Position numbers and translations under genes: made by a program. Of a stretch of 64,000 nt of DNA, positions 32,963 to 43,028 are shown piece by piece; positions within the stretch are counted from its first letter, which is position 1, and every line of letters begins with the position of its first letter. The DNA comes from Clostridia bacterium. GTDB lineage: Bacteria; Bacillota; Clostridia; UBA1381; UBA9506. The notes under the pieces were generated by a model. The model saw nothing but the letters and a program-made list of their open reading frames with translations. It was not told where the DNA came from and ran no database searches. The stretch lies in the NCBI GenBank assembly GCA_017549205.1, contig JAFYVH010000001.1:1-64000 (forward strand), given 5' to 3'.

Positions 32963-34954
32963 ATGGATGCCAACCGCAAAACAGGATTTTACTATGTAAC
33001 CGGCGGATTTTATCTTGTTATTATTTTTGTTTTGAGCGTTGTAACCTTTTGGGTTAATCAATATTTAGCTGTAGCAGAATTGCTGTTAGGACTGTTGCTT
33101 TGCATCGTTAATTATCTTTATAAAAAACATGCCGAAAAGAAAATTTCTGACATGTTTGAAAAAATGACCTTGCACATTGGCTCTGCAACGCATAATGCAC
33201 TTATGCATTTTCCGTTGCCTACCTTGTTAATTGACTTAAACGGCAAAATTAAATGGTATAATGAGCCTTTTAATGATATTTTTAAGGAACAGGCCTTATA
33301 TGATAAAGAAATTTCAACTTTAATTCCGGCCATGTCACCCGAAGCACTTTTTACAAATGCTGCAGGTCCCGTACAGCTGACAGTGACCCATAATGAGCGG
33401 GTTTTTCGTGTTTTTGGCAGCAAGCCGCAATCTGAAGAAAAAAACAGCATTGTTATCTTGTATTTTGACGAAATTACAGAATATGCAGAATATCGCCAAA
33501 AATATGAAGATGAAAAAACCTTTGCCTGCCTCATTTTTGTTGATAACTATGATGAACTTATGGAATCGGTAGGTATCAGTGAAGTGCCCCAGTTGCAAGG
33601 ACAGCTTTATAAGCATATCAATGACTGGGCAACGGAAAATGGCGGCGTTTTAACTAAGTATGAAAAAGACAAATACAGTGTTATCTTTGAACATCATCGT
33701 TTAGAAGGCATCATTAAGAGTAAATTTGATATTTTAAATAAAATTCGTGAAATTTCAGAGGGCAATACGCTTCCTGCCAGTGTTAGTATTGGTATTGGTG
33801 TTTGCGGTAAGGATATTGCAGAAAATGACGAGTTTGCTAAAAATGCCATTAATATGGCTTTGGGTCGTGGTGGTGACCAGGCTGTCGTTAAAGATAATGA
33901 ACAATTCAGCTTTTATGGCGGAACCAGCAAAGAATATGAAAAGAGCACCCGTGTTAAAGCCCGTGTTGTCAGCAATGCTTTGGCAGGGCTGATTAAAAAT
34001 GCAGAGAACATTGTTGTCATGGCTCACAAAGTTACCGATGCCGATTCTTTGGGTGCGGCTTTTGGCGTTTACCGCATGTGTCGCATGCAAGATAAACCGG
34101 TTCACATATTGCTTGAAAGTTATGACCAAACAGTTAAAAATCTGTTAGAACGCATGGAACATGTGGAAGAATATGCCGGCCTGTTTATCAATACACAGCA
34201 AGCGACATCCCGCATTGACGCTACCACCTTGGTGGTTGTTGTAGACACTCACAAGCCCAGCTTGTTAGATGCGCCAGCATTGCTTAAAAAGGCAGGGCAG
34301 ATTGTGGTGGTGGACCATCATCGTCGTGGTGCAGACTTTATTGAGAACACGGCTTTGATTTATCACGAGCCATATGCATCTTCTGCCTGCGAAATGCTGA
34401 CAGAGATTTTGCAATATTCACCGCAAAAGCTATCCTTGAGCAAGCTGGAGGCAGAATGCCTTTATGCAGGCTTGGTGGTTGATACCAAAAACTTTACCTT
34501 TAAAACCGGTGTGAGAACCTTTGAAGCGGCATCTTTCCTGCGTAAGCAAGGCGTGGATACAGTTGCAATTAAAACCATGTTCCAGCAGGATTTGGCCACA
34601 TACATCAAGCGTGCCATGATTATTAAAGATGCTGAAATTATCCGTGGCAACATTGCTGTGAGCACTTATAGTGAAGTGGAGAAGGATATTCAGGTAACCA
34701 TTGCCCAGGCTGCAGATGAGCTTTTAAACATTAAGGGCATCACCGCATCTTTTGTTTTGTGCCTGACTGAAAACGGCATTAACATCAGCGGTCGCTCTTT
34801 AGGCGGTATTAATGTGCAGGTGATTTTAGAGAAGCTGGGTGGTGGTGGACACATGACCATTGCCGGTGCACAGCTTGAGGGCATCACCATAGAAGAGGGC
34901 AAGGAAAGACTTTGTCAGGCAATTGATGAGTATTATTTAGAAACAGTTAACTGA
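32963..34954 (+). CDS. gdpP: Cyclic-di-AMP phosphodiesterase GdpP
   Basis: 663 residues; the ATG at 32963 has GGGAGGT upstream (an in-frame ATG five codons earlier overlaps that site). Two N-terminal membrane helices (residues ~8-52), a PAS-like sensor (PTLLIDLNGKIKWYNEPF, ~95-190), a degenerate GGDEF domain (~195-325; catalytic GGDEF replaced by GRGGDQ), then DHH (KVTDADSLGAAFGVYRM, VVVDHHRRGADFI) and DHHA1 (LGGGGHMTIAGAQL) phosphodiesterase domains. It cleaves c-di-AMP to pApA and so affects potassium, cell-wall and beta-lactam responses. Downstream hairpin AAAGGTG-gtata-CACCTTT lies before rplI. Confidence 0.95.
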   Translation: MDANRKTGFYYVTGGFYLVIIFVLSVVTFWVNQYLAVAELLLGLLLCIVNYLYKKHAEKKISDMFEKMTLHIGSATHNALMHFPLPTLLIDLNGKIKWYNEPFNDIFKEQALYDKEISTLIPAMSPEALFTNAAGPVQLTVTHNERVFRVFGSKPQSEEKNSIVILYFDEITEYAEYRQKYEDEKTFACLIFVDNYDELMESVGISEVPQLQGQLYKHINDWATENGGVLTKYEKDKYSVIFEHHRLEGIIKSKFDILNKIREISEGNTLPASVSIGIGVCGKDIAENDEFAKNAINMALGRGGDQAVVKDNEQFSFYGGTSKEYEKSTRVKARVVSNALAGLIKNAENIVVMAHKVTDADSLGAAFGVYRMCRMQDKPVHILLESYDQTVKNLLERMEHVEEYAGLFINTQQATSRIDATTLVVVVDTHKPSLLDAPALLKKAGQIVVVDHHRRGADFIENTALIYHEPYASSACEMLTEILQYSPQKLSLSKLEAECLYAGLVVDTKNFTFKTGVRTFEAASFLRKQGVDTVAIKTMFQQDLATYIKRAMIIKDAEIIRGNIAVSTYSEVEKDIQVTIAQAADELLNIKGITASFVLCLTENGINISGRSLGGINVQVILEKLGGGGHMTIAGAQLEGITIEEGKERLCQAIDEYYLETVN

Positions 34955-34958
34955 TTAT

Positions 34959-34977
34959 AAAGGTGGTATACACCTTT
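34959..34977 (+). repeat. Short hairpin between gdpP and rplI
   Basis: AAAGGTG-gtata-CACCTTT, 7-bp stem, 5-base loop, no T-run, 33 bases before rplI. Could tune rplI translation or mRNA processing; function unknown. Confidence 0.4.
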
Positions 34978-35009
34978 GAGATACAGCGCAAAAGTAAGGA
35001 GAGATTAAA

Positions 35010-35459
35010 GTGAAAGTAATTTTAACGGCCGATGTTAAAGGTCATGGAAAAAAAGGCGAGTTAGTGAATGCGTCTGATGGATATGCCCGCAATTTTTTGC
35101 TGCCAAAGGGTTTAGCCATTGTAGCAGATAAAAGTGCCATTGGCGAAATGGAAAGCAAAAAAAGTGCAGTAGCCTTTCATAAAGAACAAGAAAGACAGCA
35201 GGCGCTGGAACTTGCAGGTAAGCTGAATGAGGCAGTAGTGAGCTTTACAGCTAAAGCCGGAGAAAACGGGAAATTATTTGGCTCCATTACAGCTAAAGAT
35301 GTGGCAGAACAACTGAAAATGCAATGTCATTTGGTGGTTGATAAGAAAAAAATACAGCTTCCTGACGGTATTAAAGAATTAGGCGATACTAAGGTTACCA
35401 TTAAGGTATATCCCGAAATTACTGCAGAAATAAAGGTCAGAGTGAAAGCACAGAACTAA
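35010..35459 (+). CDS. rplI: Ribosomal protein L9
   Basis: 149 residues from a GTG at 35010 with AAGGAGAG upstream. Characteristic N-terminal KVILTADVKGHGKKGELVNASDGYARNFLLPKGLA, a long central helix (VAFHKEQERQQALELAGKL) and a C-terminal domain with LFGSITAKDVAEQL. Binds 23S rRNA at the base of the L1 stalk. Standard neighbour of gdpP and dnaB. Confidence 0.97.
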   Translation: MKVILTADVKGHGKKGELVNASDGYARNFLLPKGLAIVADKSAIGEMESKKSAVAFHKEQERQQALELAGKLNEAVVSFTAKAGENGKLFGSITAKDVAEQLKMQCHLVVDKKKIQLPDGIKELGDTKVTIKVYPEITAEIKVRVKAQN

Positions 35460-35485
35460 ATCTGCCCTTTTAGGAAGGAACGGCC

Positions 35486-36817
35486 ATGGAGAACAATGTA
35501 CCAAAGGTTATGCCTCATCACAAAGAAGCAGAGCAATCCATTTTGGGTGCTATGCTGATTGACGCTGAATGCGTCACACAGGTGTTTGAGAGCTTAACAG
35601 ACAAGGATTTTTATATTGAAGCCAATCGATTGGTGTTTGCTGCCATGCAAGCACTGTTTAATCGTGATGTTCCTGTGGACTTGGTTACTGTATCAGAAGA
35701 ACTGACTATACAGGAGCAGTTAGCAGCTGTAGGCGGTGTGGAATATCTGGCTTACTTAGCCTCGACCCTGCCCACAACAGCTAATTTAAAGCAATATATT
35801 GATATTGTGCAGGATAAAGCATTGCTTCGTCGCCTGATTCATGCCTCGGGTGATATTATGGATTTGGGCTATGCCCCCGGTGCCGCATCCAAAAACATTG
35901 CCGATGAAGCAGGGCGTCTGATTTTTGATGTTTTAGAAAATCAGCAACAGCGCGGCATTGTGCACATTAAAGATGTGCTTTTACAAACCCATGCATCCTT
36001 AGAAGAAATTTATCGGAACCATGGCAAACTGACCGGTGCCCCCACCGGCATTAAAGAATTAGACAAAATGTTGTTTGGATTGCAAAATTCAGACTTTATT
36101 TTAATTGCTGCCCGTCCGTCAATGGGTAAAACAAGCTTTGCTTTAAACATTGCCACACATGCAGCTGTCCACGGTCATGTGCCGGTGGCGATTTTCAGCC
36201 TTGAAATGTCCAGCACGCAGCTTGTGTCCCGTATCATCAGCTCTGAAATGCTCATTGACAGCAATCACTTAAGAACAGGTGAGCTGACAGACGAAGACTG
36301 GGAAAAAATTGCAGTCTCATTATCTGAACTGGGGCAGGCACCCATTTACATTAACGATTCAACCAATGTTACAATCAGCGACATTCGTGCTAAATGCCGT
36401 CGTCTTAAGCTTGAAAAGAATTTAGGCTTGATTGTGATTGACTATTTGCAGCTGATGCAGGGCACCCGTGCTGAAAGCAGACAACAAGAAATTTCTGACA
36501 TTTCCCGCTCTTTGAAAATTCTTGCAAAAGAGCTTGATGTGCCCATTGTTGCCCTTTCGCAGTTATCCCGTGCGCCTGAACAGCGGTCGGAGCACAGACC
36601 TATGCTCAGTGACTTGCGTGAATCTGGTGCCATTGAGCAGGATGCAGACATTGTTATGTTTTTATATCGTGACGATGTGTATAATCCCGATACCGAAAAG
36701 AAAAATGTGGCAGAGTGTATTGTTGCTAAGCACAGAAATGGCTCAACAGGTACTGTTGAAATGTTCTGGGCAGGACAGTATACCCGCTTTATGAATTTGG
36801 ATAAAAATCATGAGTGA
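35486..36817 (+). CDS. dnaB: Replicative DNA helicase DnaB
   Basis: 443 residues. N-terminal domain (MPHHKEAEQSILGAMLID), linker helix, RecA-like motor with Walker A ARPSMGKTS near 206-214, Walker B LIVIDYLQLM, and LSQLSRAPEQRSEHRPMLSDLRESGAIEQDADIVMFLYRDD with the Arg-finger region. Hexameric 5'-3' helicase loaded at oriC, partner of the DnaG encoded upstream. Overlaps tilS by 8 bases. GGAAGG upstream. Confidence 0.97.
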   Translation: MENNVPKVMPHHKEAEQSILGAMLIDAECVTQVFESLTDKDFYIEANRLVFAAMQALFNRDVPVDLVTVSEELTIQEQLAAVGGVEYLAYLASTLPTTANLKQYIDIVQDKALLRRLIHASGDIMDLGYAPGAASKNIADEAGRLIFDVLENQQQRGIVHIKDVLLQTHASLEEIYRNHGKLTGAPTGIKELDKMLFGLQNSDFILIAARPSMGKTSFALNIATHAAVHGHVPVAIFSLEMSSTQLVSRIISSEMLIDSNHLRTGELTDEDWEKIAVSLSELGQAPIYINDSTNVTISDIRAKCRRLKLEKNLGLIVIDYLQLMQGTRAESRQQEISDISRSLKILAKELDVPIVALSQLSRAPEQRSEHRPMLSDLRESGAIEQDADIVMFLYRDDVYNPDTEKKNVAECIVAKHRNGSTGTVEMFWAGQYTRFMNLDKNHE

Positions 36818-38204
36818 TTTATGTAACAAGGTGCGCAGCACCATTATGGCACACAAGCTGATTGAACAGGGCGATAAGGTACTGGTTGCTTTGTCCGGTG
36901 GGGCAGATTCTGTCTGCCTTTTACATATCTTGTTGGCTCTTAGCGAAGAGATGAATTTTTCGGTGTATGCAGCCCATGTTAATCATGGTTTGCGTGGAGA
37001 AGAGTCTGAGGGTGATGAGGCGTTTGTGCAGGATTTATGCAATCGTCTTTCGTTGCCTTTGTTCATACATGACTGTGATGTCCGTGCCTTTTCTGAAGAA
37101 AGGCACATAGGGCTTGAAGAAGGCGGACGATTGGTGCGGTATGACTTTTTTTATTCTCTTGTGCAAGATAAGGGAATGACTAAAATTGCTACGGCACATC
37201 ATGGTGACGACAATGTTGAAACGGTTTTAATGCGATTGATTCGCGGTACCGGGCCTGTTGGTCTGGCGGGCATTCCGTATCAAAATCGTGATGTTATCCG
37301 TCCCTTTTTAGATGTAAGTCGTGCTGAAATTGAAGCCTATATGAGCGAAAATCAGTTAGAGTATCGAACAGACAGCACAAATGCCGATATTGAGTTTACG
37401 CGCAATCGCATTCGTAATCAGTTAATCCCTTTTGTTAAGCAGCAATTTAATCCTAATTTTCAGAATCATTTTCGTGAACAAATCAAGCTGTACAGAGATT
37501 GTGCTTTTTACATTGAGGAAGAGATAAACAAACGATTATTGCAAGTTGCAGAAGTTGTTTTGGGTGGCTATGGCTTTTCCTGTGATGCACTTTCTAAAGA
37601 GCCACCGTTTATCATCAGCCAGTTATTGCATCGCATTATTTCAGAAGTTTCAGGTGGCAAAGAGACAGGCGCTCAGGCTGTTCGTGAAACGGAAGAGATT
37701 TTAAGGCAAAAAAAAGGGCAGGTTTCTTTGGCAAAAGATGTGGTTGCGCAGGTTTATAACGGCACTCTATATATCCGAAAAGAAGAGACGACAAAACCTT
37801 TTTGCCATCCGGTTGAGCCTTGTGGTACACAAGTGGTGCAGGAAACAGGCGGAAAATTTATTTTTTCTCAAGTGACATGTGTACCGGAAAAAGCGCCGAA
37901 GGACACGATTTATCTTGAACTGTCAAAGCTTAAAGATAAACAGTTGTTTGTGCGGTCGCGCCGTCCCGGTGATTATTTTTATCCCATAGGCATGGCAGGC
38001 AAAAAAAGCCTGCAGGATTATTTTGTTGATTGCAAAATTCCCTGTTTTATGCGGGATTTTGTTCCAATTTTATGCACAGAAGATGAAATTTTATGGATTG
38101 CAGGCATGCGTCAGGATGCACGCTATGCAGCAACAAAAGATAAAAACGAAGCCTTATGCATTCGTTACATTAGGAGTGAAACAAATGAAACGATTGGAAG
38201 ATAA
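36810..38204 (+). CDS. tilS: tRNA(Ile)-lysidine synthase TilS
   Basis: 464 residues. PP-loop ALSGGADSVCLL near 27-38, HVNHGLRGEESEGDEAFV, TAHHGDDNVETVLMRLIRGTG, YRTDSTNADIEFTRNRIRNQLIP, and C-terminal tilS domains ending FVRSRRPGDYFYPIGMAGKKSLQDYFVDCKIP. Attaches lysine to C34 of tRNA-Ile(CAU) so that it reads AUA. Tight tilS-hpt-ftsH order is conserved in Firmicutes; the hpt start lies 20 bases inside the tilS end. Confidence 0.96.
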   Translation: MSDLCNKVRSTIMAHKLIEQGDKVLVALSGGADSVCLLHILLALSEEMNFSVYAAHVNHGLRGEESEGDEAFVQDLCNRLSLPLFIHDCDVRAFSEERHIGLEEGGRLVRYDFFYSLVQDKGMTKIATAHHGDDNVETVLMRLIRGTGPVGLAGIPYQNRDVIRPFLDVSRAEIEAYMSENQLEYRTDSTNADIEFTRNRIRNQLIPFVKQQFNPNFQNHFREQIKLYRDCAFYIEEEINKRLLQVAEVVLGGYGFSCDALSKEPPFIISQLLHRIISEVSGGKETGAQAVRETEEILRQKKGQVSLAKDVVAQVYNGTLYIRKEETTKPFCHPVEPCGTQVVQETGGKFIFSQVTCVPEKAPKDTIYLELSKLKDKQLFVRSRRPGDYFYPIGMAGKKSLQDYFVDCKIPCFMRDFVPILCTEDEILWIAGMRQDARYAATKDKNEALCIRYIRSETNETIGR

Positions 38205-38733
38205 TGTGGAAAGAGTATTGCTGGCTAAAGAAGAAATTGCTCAAAAGGTTAATGAAATGGCAGCAGAAATGGACAAAATATACCAGGGTGAAGAGGTGGT
38301 CTTTGTTTGCATTTTAAAAGGCAGCGTAGCCTTTTTTGGCGATTTGGCCCGTGCGGTATCTTTTCCTGTTGTATATGACTTTATGTGTGTGTCAAGCTAT
38401 GGAAGTGGTACAGTTTCAGGCGGCAGCGTGCGCATTAACAAGGACCTGTCAACCGATATTGCAGGCAAGCATGTGGTTGTTATTGAGGATATTTTGGATA
38501 CAGGTAACACTTTGCATGCTCTCTTTCGGCAGCTTCAGGCACGCAACCCTAAATCTCTGCGGCTGTGTTGTCTTTTGGATAAACCGGAGCGCCGTACAAA
38601 GCCGGTTAGCGCAGATTTTGTGGGCTTTACCATTCCTGATGAATTTGTTGTTGGTTATGGTCTGGATTACGATGAAAAATATCGTCAACTTCCGTATATT
38701 GGCATATTAAAGCGCTGCGTATACGAAAAATGA
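38185..38733 (+). CDS. hpt: Hypoxanthine phosphoribosyltransferase
   Basis: 182 residues from the ATG at 38185 with TAGGAGTG upstream; the longer frame (from 38,023) lies within tilS. VFVCILKGSVAFFGDLARAV, SSYGSGTVSGGSVRI, the PRPP motif VVIEDILDTGNTL and DFVGFTIPDEFVVGYGLDYDEKYRQLPYIG are all typical. Converts hypoxanthine or guanine with PRPP to IMP or GMP. Confidence 0.96.
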   Translation: MKRLEDNVERVLLAKEEIAQKVNEMAAEMDKIYQGEEVVFVCILKGSVAFFGDLARAVSFPVVYDFMCVSSYGSGTVSGGSVRINKDLSTDIAGKHVVVIEDILDTGNTLHALFRQLQARNPKSLRLCCLLDKPERRTKPVSADFVGFTIPDEFVVGYGLDYDEKYRQLPYIGILKRCVYEK

Positions 38734-38771
38734 AGAAAAAATGAATAGAAAGTAAAGTTTTTAAATATTCC

Positions 38772-38800
38772 TTGTAATTTGCCTTGTTTTGTGTTAAACT
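38772..38800 (+). promoter_or_regulatory. ftsH promoter
   Basis: TTGTAA, 17-base spacer, TAAACT; 45 bases before the ftsH start, in the gap after hpt. Confidence 0.55.
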
Positions 38801-38844
38801 AAACTCTATTCAAATTACAATTGTTGAGTTAAGGGGTGACTCGT

Positions 38845-40770
38845 TTGAAAAAAAGATATTTCGGTGGCATCGGTTTTTATATATTGCTTTTTGTCATCGT
38901 GCTCATTATGTTCAGTGTGTTTAATTATGAGCCGGGCATCAGCAGCATTCGTTATTCTGATTTGCTGTCTTACATTAAGGCGGGTAATGTATCCGAGCTT
39001 GTGTTAACGGACAGGACAGCCACTATTACACTTCGTGGAGTTGAAGCAGAATATCCTAATGAAAATAAACGCGTTTCTGATATTGCTTCTATCTATATTT
39101 TATATGAAGATGCCGGTGATGACATACGGCAGCAAATCAATGAGGGAACGCTGAAGGTAGACACACCGGCGCCCCAGGAAATGCCTTGGTGGCTTTCACT
39201 TTTGCCGACCCTTTTAACCGTGGGTATTTTTGTTCTTTTCTGGTTCGTTTTCATGCGCCAATCTCAAGGGGGCGGCGGCAAGGTGATGTCCTTTGGCAAA
39301 AGCAATGCCCGGATGAGCCAGAGCGGTGAAACCCATGTAACTTTTAAAGATGTGGCAGGCGCTGATGAAGAAAAAGAAGAGCTTGCAGAAATAGTTGAAT
39401 TTTTAAAAGATTCATCAAAGTTTATTGAACTGGGTGCAAGAATTCCCAAGGGTGTTTTGCTTGTGGGACCTCCGGGCACCGGTAAAACATTGCTGGCTAA
39501 AGCCATTGCCGGTGAGGCAAAGGCGCCATTTTTCAGCATCAGCGGTTCTGACTTTGTAGAAATGTTTGTGGGTGTTGGTGCTTCCCGTGTTCGTGATTTG
39601 TTTGACCGTGCAAAGAAAAATGCACCAAGCATTATCTTTATTGACGAAATTGATGCGGTGGGTCGTCATCGTGGTGCCGGACTTGGCGGCGGACATGACG
39701 AGCGTGAGCAAACCTTAAATCAGTTGTTGGTTGAAATGGACGGCTTTGGTGCTAATGAAGGCATTATCATTATTGCGGCAACAAACCGCCCCGACATTTT
39801 AGACCCGGCTCTTTTGCGCCCCGGTCGTTTTGACCGTCAAGTCGTGGTTAATTATCCCGATGTTAAAGGTCGCGAAGAGGTTTTAAAGGTTCATTCCCGT
39901 GGCAAGCCGCTGGCTAAGTCTGTTGATTTGAGTGTTATTGCAAAAAGCACCTCGGGCTTTACCGGTGCAGACCTTGAAAACCTGATGAATGAGGCAGCGT
40001 TACTGGCTGCAAAGCGGGGCAGAAAGCAAATTGAAATGGAGGACATTGAAAACTCCATCATCAAGGTTATTGCCGGCCCTGAAAAACGGTCTAAAACCAT
40101 TACAGATAAGGAAAAGAAGCTGGTTGCCTATCACGAGGCGGGTCACGCCATTATGCACAAGCTGATGCCTAATTGTGACCCGGTTCATGAGATTTCTATC
40201 ATTCAGCGTGGTCGTGCCGGCGGTTATACATTGGCACTGCCTTCAGAAGATAAAAACTATGTTTCCAAGCAGGATATGCTGGACCAGATAGTTGCTCTTT
40301 TGGGTGGTCGCACAGCCGAAAAACTTGTTTTGGATGACATCAGTACCGGCGCATCAAATGATATTATGCGCTCGACCAAAATTGCTCGCGAAATGGTCAC
40401 TAAATATGGCATGAGCGAAGCGCTGGGACCCATGACCTTTGGCTCGGATAACAACGAAGTTTTCTTAGGCATGAGCTATGCTCAAACCCGGGATTACAGC
40501 GAGCAGGTTGCTGCAGAGATTGATGCTGAGGTAAGAAAAATTATTGATAAGGCATATAAGACCTGTGAAGCGCTTTTGACAGAGCATCGCGAGGCTCTAG
40601 AGCGGGTAGCAGAGGCTCTTATTGAAAAAGAAAAACTGTCGGGTGAAGAGTTTGAATCGCTGTTTTTGGGCAAGAAACCCGAAGAAGAAACGACAGAAAC
40701 TCCAGATGTAAACACTCCGGACACAGCCCAAGAACAAACCGAACAATCTACAGAGAATATAACTGAATAA
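38845..40770 (+). CDS. ftsH: ATP-dependent zinc metalloprotease FtsH
   Basis: 641 residues from a TTG at 38845 (AAGGGGTG 7 bases upstream; a GTG three codons earlier overlaps that site). Two membrane helices flank a small outer domain (~10-28 and ~112-135). AAA module: VGPPGTGKT Walker A near 206, [11 protein letters not shown] Walker [13 protein letters not shown]; zinc site HEAGH at ~433 and a later Asp in [16 protein letters not shown]. The C-terminal tail is Thr/Glu/Pro-rich and acidic. Degrades membrane and regulatory proteins. Ended by a strong terminator. Confidence 0.97.
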   Translation: MKKRYFGGIGFYILLFVIVLIMFSVFNYEPGISSIRYSDLLSYIKAGNVSELVLTDRTATITLRGVEAEYPNENKRVSDIASIYILYEDAGDDIRQQINEGTLKVDTPAPQEMPWWLSLLPTLLTVGIFVLFWFVFMRQSQGGGGKVMSFGKSNARMSQSGETHVTFKDVAGADEEKEELAEIVEFLKDSSKFIELGARIPKGVLLVGPPGTGKTLLAKAIAGEAKAPFFSISGSDFVEMFVGVGASRVRDLFDRAKKNAPSIIFIDEIDAVGRHRGAGLGGGHDEREQTLNQLLVEMDGFGANEGIIIIAATNRPDILDPALLRPGRFDRQVVVNYPDVKGREEVLKVHSRGKPLAKSVDLSVIAKSTSGFTGADLENLMNEAALLAAKRGRKQIEMEDIENSIIKVIAGPEKRSKTITDKEKKLVAYHEAGHAIMHKLMPNCDPVHEISIIQRGRAGGYTLALPSEDKNYVSKQDMLDQIVALLGGRTAEKLVLDDISTGASNDIMRSTKIAREMVTKYGMSEALGPMTFGSDNNEVFLGMSYAQTRDYSEQVAAEIDAEVRKIIDKAYKTCEALLTEHREALERVAEALIEKEKLSGEEFESLFLGKKPEEETTETPDVNTPDTAQEQTEQSTENITE

Positions 40771-40778
40771 AAACCATG

Positions 40779-40821
40779 GCTGCAAAACGGTTAACGAGAA
40801 AACTGTTTTGCAGCTTTTTTT
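40779..40821 (+). terminator. Terminator after ftsH
   Basis: GCTGCAAAAC pairs with GTTTTGCAGC, extended by GGTT/AACT with one wobble pair; 8-base loop; seven T (40,815-40,821). Confidence 0.92.
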
Positions 40822-40875
40822 GTATCCTGTATTTACTTCCTCTAAATGGATATGTTGAATATTGTCGAAACCAAA

Positions 40876-41003
40876 AAGTCTCCCCTATGTAAGGGGAGGT
40901 GGGTTGCGAAGTAACTCGGATGCGGTGGAAAAGATAACGATTGTTTTCGCAATCTACACCTCACCACCGCCTACGGCGGAGACTCTCCTCAAGGAGAAGC
41001 CTT
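40876..41003. repeat. Degenerate interspersed intergenic repeat (palindromic)
   Basis: A 128-base noncoding block with TCCCCT-atgta-AGGGGA at its left end, CCGCC-tac-GGCGG near the middle-right and TCTCCT-ca-AGGAGA at its right end, plus GGTGGGTTGCGAAGTAACTCGG. This word order is typical of short palindromic repeats scattered between genes in clostridial genomes, often with CCCCTATGTAAGGGG ends. No open frame and no flanking duplication was seen. The rest of the 330-base gap (to 41,243) is AT-rich and appears empty apart from the regulator's leader. Confidence 0.55.
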
Positions 41004-41243
41004 TGCGTGGTTGCATCTAAACCTTATGCCTCGCATTACAATAATAAAAATGGTGTCTTTTAAGAAATATTTTATATTTTTCGTCAAAATGTACAATTTT
41101 TTTAGAAAATTTGAAGAAAAAAGAAAAATTTTTATAAATAATAGTAAAAACTATTGCAAAATTATGAAAAAAAGTGTATAATATTAGATAAATTAAGCAT
41201 TAAAAAATTGTCATTCTTAACTAAACGAACGGAGGAATGTAGA

Positions 41244-42323
41244 ATGCTGGGTCAAATTTTTCAACCTGTGCTTGAACAAATGAAAACCGTATGCGGTAAA
41301 AGCATGGGCGTAATGAATAATGCCGGTACAGTCATTGCAAATGTGGGTTCCCCCATACATGAAGACATTGCCTATGACGCTGTGACAAATCATGTAAGCA
41401 ATGGCAGACCCTATGTGCTGTCTGATTATACCTTTGTTTCCTTTGGAATGCGAAATATGGCAGACTATGTTGCTTATATCCAAGGTGCTGATGCGGATAC
41501 CCAAAAGCAGTGTGCACTTTTGGCAATCAGTCTTTCCAATTTGCAGATTCATTGCGGCGATAAATATGATAAGACAAATTATTTAAAAAATGTTTTACTG
41601 GGTAATGTGCTTCCTGGTGATATTTTCCTGCATTCTGAGGAATTACAGATTAACACAGAAAGTCCCCGCATTGTTTACATCGTTCAGCTTCAGGAACCGG
41701 CGGAGGTATCTCCTCAGCATATTTTGCAGAACATGTTTCCGGACCAGGACTTTGTTATTGGCATTGACAATTTAAATGTTGTGCTGATTAAGTCCCTGCC
41801 CAATAACTATACACAGGACATGCTCATTAAAATTGCTAAGAGCATTGTTGAAACAGTGAACTCAGAGCTGATGCTCCAGATTTATGTGGGCATGGGCACC
41901 CCGACAGACTCAATTAACGATATTGCCCGTTCTTATTCTGAGGCGCAGATTGCCTTGGAAATTGGTCGTGTTTTTGAGGGCGACAAATATATTTTAAGCT
42001 ATGACACTTTGGGCATTGGTCGTTTGATTTATCAGTTGCCCAGCAAGCTTTGTGAGCTGTTTTTAGATGAAATTTTCAAGAAAGAAAGCATTAATGTGTT
42101 AGATGATGAAACCATTCAGACCATTTACAAATTCTTTGAAAACAACCTGAATGTGAGTGAAACTTCAAGACAATTATTTGTTCACCGTAACACTTTAGTT
42201 TATCGTCTGGATAAAATTGAACGACTCACGGGTCTTGATTTGCGCAAGTTTGATGATGCGGTTATTTTCAAAGTGGCTATTTTGGTTAATAAATATCTTC
42301 ACGCTAATTCAGCAAAATTTTGA
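41244..42323 (+). CDS. CdaR/PucR-type transcriptional regulator
   Basis: 359 residues from the ATG at 41244 (GGAGG 8 bases upstream); the open frame begins 90 bases earlier but has no start signal. The N-terminal ~110 residues resemble a sugar-diacid-type sensor (LGQIFQPVLEQMKTVCGKSMGVMNNAGTVIANVG), the middle is a degenerate GGDEF-like CdaR domain, and the C-terminal HTH_30 is clear: FFENNLNVSETSRQLFVHRNTLVYRLDKIERLTGLDLRKFDDAVIFKVA. Ligand unknown. Members of this family often sit before ftsEX in Clostridia, as here (18-base gap), perhaps controlling division or cell-wall hydrolase activity. Confidence 0.85.
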   Translation: MLGQIFQPVLEQMKTVCGKSMGVMNNAGTVIANVGSPIHEDIAYDAVTNHVSNGRPYVLSDYTFVSFGMRNMADYVAYIQGADADTQKQCALLAISLSNLQIHCGDKYDKTNYLKNVLLGNVLPGDIFLHSEELQINTESPRIVYIVQLQEPAEVSPQHILQNMFPDQDFVIGIDNLNVVLIKSLPNNYTQDMLIKIAKSIVETVNSELMLQIYVGMGTPTDSINDIARSYSEAQIALEIGRVFEGDKYILSYDTLGIGRLIYQLPSKLCELFLDEIFKKESINVLDDETIQTIYKFFENNLNVSETSRQLFVHRNTLVYRLDKIERLTGLDLRKFDDAVIFKVAILVNKYLHANSAKF

Positions 42324-42341
42324 TTTCTTTGGGAGATTTAT

Positions 42342-43028
42342 ATGATTATTTTCAGTAATGTATCAAAGACCTATGAAAACGGAACAAAGGCACTTGATAA
42401 CATCAGCTTTTATATTGACAGAGGCGAGTTTGTGTTTATTGTTGGTCCTTCCGGTGCCGGCAAATCCACATTGATTAAACTGCTTATGCATGAAGAAACA
42501 GCGACCTCGGGTGATGTTATCATTAACAATGTAAAGGTGAACGGTCTTAATCAAAAACAAATTCCGTACCTGCGTCGCAACATGGGCGTTGTTTTTCAGG
42601 ATTTTCGCCTGTTGCCTAAAAAAACGGTTTATGAAAATGTGTCCTTTGCAATGGAAATCGTAGGTGCCAGCCGCAGAGAAATTCGTCGTCAGGTGCCAAG
42701 TGTTCTTAGTATGGTTGGTTTATCACACAAGGCAAAGATGTACCCTTCGCAGTTATCCGGTGGTGAGCAACAGCGTGTTGCTTTGGCTCGTGCCCTTGTT
42801 AACAATCCGGCCTTCTTAATTGCAGATGAACCCACAGGCAATTTAAACCCCAAAACAGCCATGGAAATTGTTTCACTTCTCAATGAAGTGAATAAACGGG
42901 GAACCACAGTCGTTATGGCCACACATGCAAAAGACATTGTTGACCAGATGAAAAAGCGTGTTATTGCCATTGAGGATGGAGTTATTGCCCGTGATGAGGC
43001 AAGAGGAGTTTACGGATATGAAAATTAA
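42342..43028 (+). CDS. ftsE: Cell division ATP-binding protein FtsE
   Basis: 228 residues. Walker A GPSGAGKST near 36-44, Q-loop VVFQDFRLLPKKTVYENV, signature LSGGEQQRVALARAL, Walker B FLIADEPTG and switch His THAKDIV. ABC ATPase that, with FtsX, drives activation of peptidoglycan hydrolases at the septum or during elongation. The FtsX start lies 11 bases inside this gene. Confidence 0.96.
   Translation: MIIFSNVSKTYENGTKALDNISFYIDRGEFVFIVGPSGAGKSTLIKLLMHEETATSGDVIINNVKVNGLNQKQIPYLRRNMGVVFQDFRLLPKKTVYENVSFAMEIVGASRREIRRQVPSVLSMVGLSHKAKMYPSQLSGGEQQRVALARALVNNPAFLIADEPTGNLNPKTAMEIVSLLNEVNKRGTTVVMATHAKDIVDQMKKRVIAIEDGVIARDEARGVYGYEN

Noticed and set aside
38023-38184. N-terminal extension of Hpt
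   Set aside because: It lies inside tilS in another frame; the ATG at 38185 has a proper ribosome site and family-typical start.
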